Made by a program: the position numbers and the translations under genes
The notes under the pieces: generated by a model
Databases searched by the model: none
What the model was told of the DNA's origin: nothing
The model's input: the letters and a program-made list of their open reading frames with translations, nothing else
Shown here: positions 6,707 to 8,957 of the stretch, piece by piece
How the letters are laid out: each line of letters starts with the position of its first letter
Position numbering within the stretch: the stretch's first letter is position 1
Assembly (NCBI GenBank): GCA_025774425.1
Contig: JALGWA010000030.1
Coordinates: forward strand, 1 to 8,957
DNA from: a bacterium
GTDB lineage: Bacteria > Arandabacterota > Arandabacteria > Arandabacterales > JALGWA01
Length of the DNA stretch: 8,957 bases
Direction: 5' to 3'

Positions 6707-7255
6707 CTAGGCGCTCTCCCGGAGAGGAAGCCCCATGAGCGTAAGAAGCACCCTGGCCTCCTCGTCGGTCTTGGCCGTCGTCGTGATGGTCACGTCCATG
6801 CCCCGTACCTTCTGCACCGAGTCGTAGTCGATCTCCGGGAAGACGAGCTGCTCCTTCAGGCCGAGCGAGAAGTTGCCGCGCCCGTCGAACGACCCGGGGG
6901 AAACGCCCCTGAAGTCGCGAACCCTCGGAAGGGCCACGTGAAACAGCTTATCCACGAAATCGTACATCCTGTCGCCCCTCAGGGTCACCTTGCAGCCGAT
7001 CGGCATCCCGGCCCTGACCTTGAACGCGGCCACGGAACGCTTCGCCCTCGTTATCGCCGGCTTCTGCCCCGCGATCAAGGCGAGCTCGGAGACGGCCGCG
7101 TCCAGCGCCTTGGGATCGTCGATGGCGTCGCCGACGCCCATGTTGATCACGACTTTTTCGATTCGCGGTACCTCCATGTCGTTCTCGTAGCCGAGCCTCT
7201 TCTTCATCTCGGGAACGACCTCTTCGCGGTACCGCTCCTTGAGGGTTTCAGCCAA
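6707..7255 (-). CDS. rplE: 50S ribosomal protein L5
   Basis: L5 (uL5) binds 5S rRNA in the central protuberance and touches the P-site tRNA and the small-subunit head. The 182 residues match the family. Signature blocks are [59 protein letters not shown] and [20 protein letters not shown], then [19 protein letters not shown]. The start is TTG with GGGAGG 9 bases upstream, a strong site that may offset the weak start codon. It begins 24 bases after rplX and ends in TAG. Confidence 0.98.
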   Translation of the reverse strand: MAETLKERYREEVVPEMKKRLGYENDMEVPRIEKVVINMGVGDAIDDPKALDAAVSELALIAGQKPAITRAKRSVAAFKVRAGMPIGCKVTLRGDRMYDFVDKLFHVALPRVRDFRGVSPGSFDGRGNFSLGLKEQLVFPEIDYDSVQKVRGMDVTITTTAKTDEEARVLLTLMGLPLRESA

Positions 7256-7279
7256 CGGCGACGACCTCCCGTTCCGCCC

Positions 7280-7609
7280 CTACCTGTCGAGCATCTCGCC
7301 GCACCGCTTGCACACGCGAACCGACCGTCCGTCCGCAAGCACCGACCTGCCGGTGCGGGTCGGCTTGCCGCAGCGCTTGCAGATGAGCATCACGTTCGAG
7401 CGGTCCAGCGGTATCTCCTTGTCGATTATCCCGCCCTGCATCACCTTCTGGGTGGGCTTCTGGTGTTTCTTCACCACGTTGATGCCCTCGACGAGCACCT
7501 TGCCCTCGCGGGGCCTGACCTCCAGGACCTTGCCCCGCTTGCCCCTGTCCTTACCGGACAGGACCAGGACGGAATCGCCTTTCTTGACGTGAACCTTATT
7601 GGAGGCCAT
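7280..7609 (-). CDS. rplX: 50S ribosomal protein L24 with C-terminal zinc ribbon
   Basis: L24 (uL24) is an early assembly initiator of the large subunit and lies near the exit-tunnel mouth. The KOW domain is at about residues 5-32 (VHVKKGDSVLVLSGKDRGKR), followed by the conserved EGINVVKKHQKPTQ and GGIIDKEIPLDRSNVML. The last 35 residues form a treble-clef-like zinc ribbon with Cys77, Cys80, Cys100 and Cys103 (CKRCG twice). This ribbon is present in many clostridial and thermophile L24 proteins and absent from the E. coli form. The start is ATG with GGGAGG 8 bases upstream. It ends in TAG. Confidence 0.98.
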   Translation of the reverse strand: MASNKVHVKKGDSVLVLSGKDRGKRGKVLEVRPREGKVLVEGINVVKKHQKPTQKVMQGGIIDKEIPLDRSNVMLICKRCGKPTRTGRSVLADGRSVRVCKRCGEMLDR

Positions 7610-7633
7610 CGATGAAACCTCCCGCCTGAGACT

Positions 7634-8002
7634 CTAGAGAACCTCGGGAGCAAGGGAGACGATCTTCATAAACTCCTTCTCCCTGAGCTCGCGGGCGACG
7701 GGGCCGAATATCCTCGTTCCCAGAGGCTCGCGCTCGTCCTTGAGGAGCACGGCGGCGTTGTCGTCGAACCTTATGCTCGATCCGTCGGGCCGGCGCAACC
7801 CCTTCTTGCACCGCACGACGACGGCCTTCACCACGTCGCCCTTCTTCACGACGCCGCCCGGCGCCGCCTCCTTCACGGTGGTCACCACTACGTCCCCCAC
7901 CCGCGCGTACCGGCGACCCGAGCCGCCGAGCACCTTTATGACCATCACCTTTTTGGCGCCGGTGTTGTCGGCGACCTTCAGCCTGGTCTGGGCCTGAATC
8001 AT
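7634..8002 (-). CDS. rplN: 50S ribosomal protein L14
   Basis: L14 (uL14) forms bridges to the small subunit with L19 and is where the silencing factor RsfS binds. The 122 residues are exactly the family length, from [20 protein letters not shown] to [14 protein letters not shown]. Other signature blocks are [20 protein letters not shown] and the central [21 protein letters not shown], plus [14 protein letters not shown] near the end. The frame is open 17 codons further (to 8053), but GGGGGAGG stands 8 bases before ATG 8002 and the extension would run into rpsQ, so 8002 is the start. It follows rpsQ by 31 bases and ends in TAG. Confidence 0.98.
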   Translation of the reverse strand: MIQAQTRLKVADNTGAKKVMVIKVLGGSGRRYARVGDVVVTTVKEAAPGGVVKKGDVVKAVVVRCKKGLRRPDGSSIRFDDNAAVLLKDEREPLGTRIFGPVARELREKEFMKIVSLAPEVL

Positions 8003-8033
8003 CGCCCGATCCTCCCCCGCGTCACCCGCTCGA

Positions 8034-8321
8034 CTACTTCGCCCTTTCGACAACCTCGACCACGCGCCAGCGCTTCCTCCTGCTGAGCGGACGGGTCTCC
8101 ATCACGCGCACGAGGTCGCCCACACGGCACGTGTTATCCTCGTCGTGAGCCATTATCTTCTTCGTCCGCTTTATCCTGCGGTGGTACCTCGGATGGGCCA
8201 TCAGCCGCTCTACGGCGACCACGATAGTCTTGTCGCCGGAGCTGCTCACCACCCTGCCCATCCTGAGCTTACGCGTGCCCCGGCCCTCAGCCGTGACCAA
8301 GACTGAAGACCCCCCTTTCAA
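8034..8321 (-). CDS. rpsQ: 30S ribosomal protein S17
   Basis: S17 (uS17) is an OB-fold protein of the small-subunit body and one of the primary 16S rRNA binders. The core [39 protein letters not shown] and [20 protein letters not shown] is diagnostic. From TTG 8321 it has 95 residues, overlapping the rpmC stop as TTGA; from TTG 8300 it has 88 residues, nearer the usual length, with six G 9 bases upstream. Neither can be excluded, and no ATG or GTG fits, so the start is TTG either way. It ends in TAG. Confidence 0.97.
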   Translation of the reverse strand: MKGGSSVLVTAEGRGTRKLRMGRVVSSSGDKTIVVAVERLMAHPRYHRRIKRTKKIMAHDEDNTCRVGDLVRVMETRPLSRRKRWRVVEVVERAK

Positions 8322-8545
8322 CGTTCGCCGGCTTCCTCGTGCTCAGCCTCGATCTGCCGCTCGCGTACTACCGTCAGGACGCGTGCTATGTCCCGGCGCA
8401 CCAAGCGGATCCTCATGGGGTTGTCGAGCTGGCCCGTGGAAGCCTGAAACCTCAGGTTGAAGAGCTCCTCCTTGAGATCGCGAAGCTTCCTGTCGAGATC
8501 GCGGTCGCTCATCTCCCGCAGCTCTCTAGCCTTCACCTGCATCAC
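8318..8545 (-). CDS. rpmC: 50S ribosomal protein L29
   Basis: L29 (uL29) is a small two-helix protein near the tunnel exit that helps form the docking site for signal recognition particle and trigger factor. The pattern [40 protein letters not shown] and [20 protein letters not shown] is diagnostic. From GTG 8545 it has 75 residues; ATG 8542 gives 74. GGGAGG is 9 bases before the GTG, matching the spacing at its neighbours. The start lies 20 bases inside rplP in another frame, and the stop overlaps the rpsQ start by 4 bases. The C-terminal tail [10 protein letters not shown] is slightly longer and more acidic than usual. It ends in TGA. Confidence 0.97.
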   Translation of the reverse strand: MMQVKARELREMSDRDLDRKLRDLKEELFNLRFQASTGQLDNPMRIRLVRRDIARVLTVVRERQIEAEHEEAGER

Positions 8546-8957
8546 CCACGAGATCCTCCCGCCGCACGAAACGCGTCTTTACGGGAAGCTTGTGAGAGGC
8601 CCGCCTCATGGCCTCACGAGCGACGTCCTCGGAGACGCCGGCGACCTCGAACAGGACCCTGCCGGGCTTCACGACCGCGACCCAGTACTCGGGCGCTCCC
8701 TTGCCGCCGCCCATGCGCGTCTCGGCGGGCTTCGCTGTCACCGGTTTTTGAGGGAACACCTTCACCCAGACCTTCCCGCCGCGCTTCATGTGGCGCGTGA
8801 GCGCGACTCGAGCCGCCTCTATCTGCCTGTCCGTGATCCACGCCGGGTCGAGCGCCTGGAGCCCGTACTCGCCGTAGAACACCCGAGAGCCTCTGAACGC
8901 CCTGCCCTTCAATCGCCCCCTGTGGTGCTTGCGCCACTTGACCCTCTTGGGCATCAA
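8526..8957 (-). CDS. rplP: 50S ribosomal protein L16, possibly missing its first codon at the window edge
   Basis: L16 (uL16) lies at the A-site side of the central protuberance, orients aminoacyl-tRNA and joins late in assembly. Visible blocks are [26 protein letters not shown]-like [40 protein letters not shown] and the conserved [20 protein letters not shown], with [20 protein letters not shown] near the end. The last three bases of the window read TTG in frame just before ATG 8954. Many L16 proteins start MLMPKR, so this TTG may be Leu2 with the true ATG just outside; otherwise TTG or ATG 8954 is the start. The tail overlaps rpmC by 20 bases. It ends in TAG. Confidence 0.97.
   Translation of the reverse strand: MMPKRVKWRKHHRGRLKGRAFRGSRVFYGEYGLQALDPAWITDRQIEAARVALTRHMKRGGKVWVKVFPQKPVTAKPAETRMGGGKGAPEYWVAVVKPGRVLFEVAGVSEDVAREAMRRASHKLPVKTRFVRREDLVGDAGEG

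Noticed and set aside
7256..7279. An S8-binding regulatory site before rplE, as in Escherichia coli
   Set aside because: The spacer is only 24 bases and is taken up by the ribosome binding site; no helix-21-like structure is visible.
5717..7615. A 632-codon open frame on the plus strand, opposite rplF to rplX
   Set aside because: It crosses six certain genes on the other strand and shows no family features; its length follows from high GC and few TA-containing stop codons in that frame.
8003..8053. A 17-residue N-terminal extension of L14
   Set aside because: L14 is 122 residues across bacteria and GGGGGAGG lies 8 bases before ATG 8002.
1..8957. A novel defence, mobile or biosynthetic system hidden in the window
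   Set aside because: Every coding stretch is a core translation or export gene apart from the KOW gene; no integrase, transposase, repeat array, att site or gene of foreign character is present.

Overview
The window is a compact run of bacterial translation genes, all read from the minus strand (right to left in these coordinates). It is the end of the S10 cluster, the whole spc cluster and the start of the alpha cluster. In transcription order: rplP, rpmC, rpsQ, rplN, rplX, rplE, rpsZ (zinc-type S14), rpsH, rplF, rplR, rpsE, rplO, secY, adk, map, a KOW-domain RNA-binding protein gene, infA, rpmJ, rpsM and the 5' part of rpsK, which runs off the left edge. rplP may lack its first codon at the right edge. 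The rpmJ gene (37 codons) is very short but complete. There is no non-coding stretch over 80 bases, and I see no terminator, promoter, RNA gene, mobile element or repeat array. The window reads as one internal segment of a single long transcript.

Organism: the DNA is GC-rich. Gene order (secY-adk-map-infA-rpmJ-rpsM-rpsK), a KOW-domain gene between map and infA, a zinc-type S14, a C-terminal zinc ribbon on L24 and a four-cysteine zinc lid on adenylate kinase all point to a Gram-positive-like or clostridia-related bacterial lineage with high GC. The phylum cannot be fixed from this alone.

How the genes work together: thirteen large- and small-subunit proteins from L16 to L15, plus L36, S13 and S11, are ribosome parts. 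SecY is the channel that moves nascent proteins across the membrane. Adk supplies adenine nucleotide balance, Map trims the initiator methionine, and IF1 acts in initiation. Many neighbours overlap by 4 to about 38 bases or sit 5 to 36 bases apart, which suggests translational coupling.

What is unusual is mostly in the signals, not the gene content. rpmD (L30) is missing between rpsE and rplO. Most genes start with TTG or GTG. TAG is the commonest stop codon (10 of 19), which is unexpected for highly expressed ribosomal genes. Several ribosome binding sites are pure G runs or extended matches of the GGTGATC type, and the rpmJ site lies inside a perfect four-tract G-quadruplex motif. I found no sign of a novel multi-gene system; this is core housekeeping DNA with atypical translation signals.
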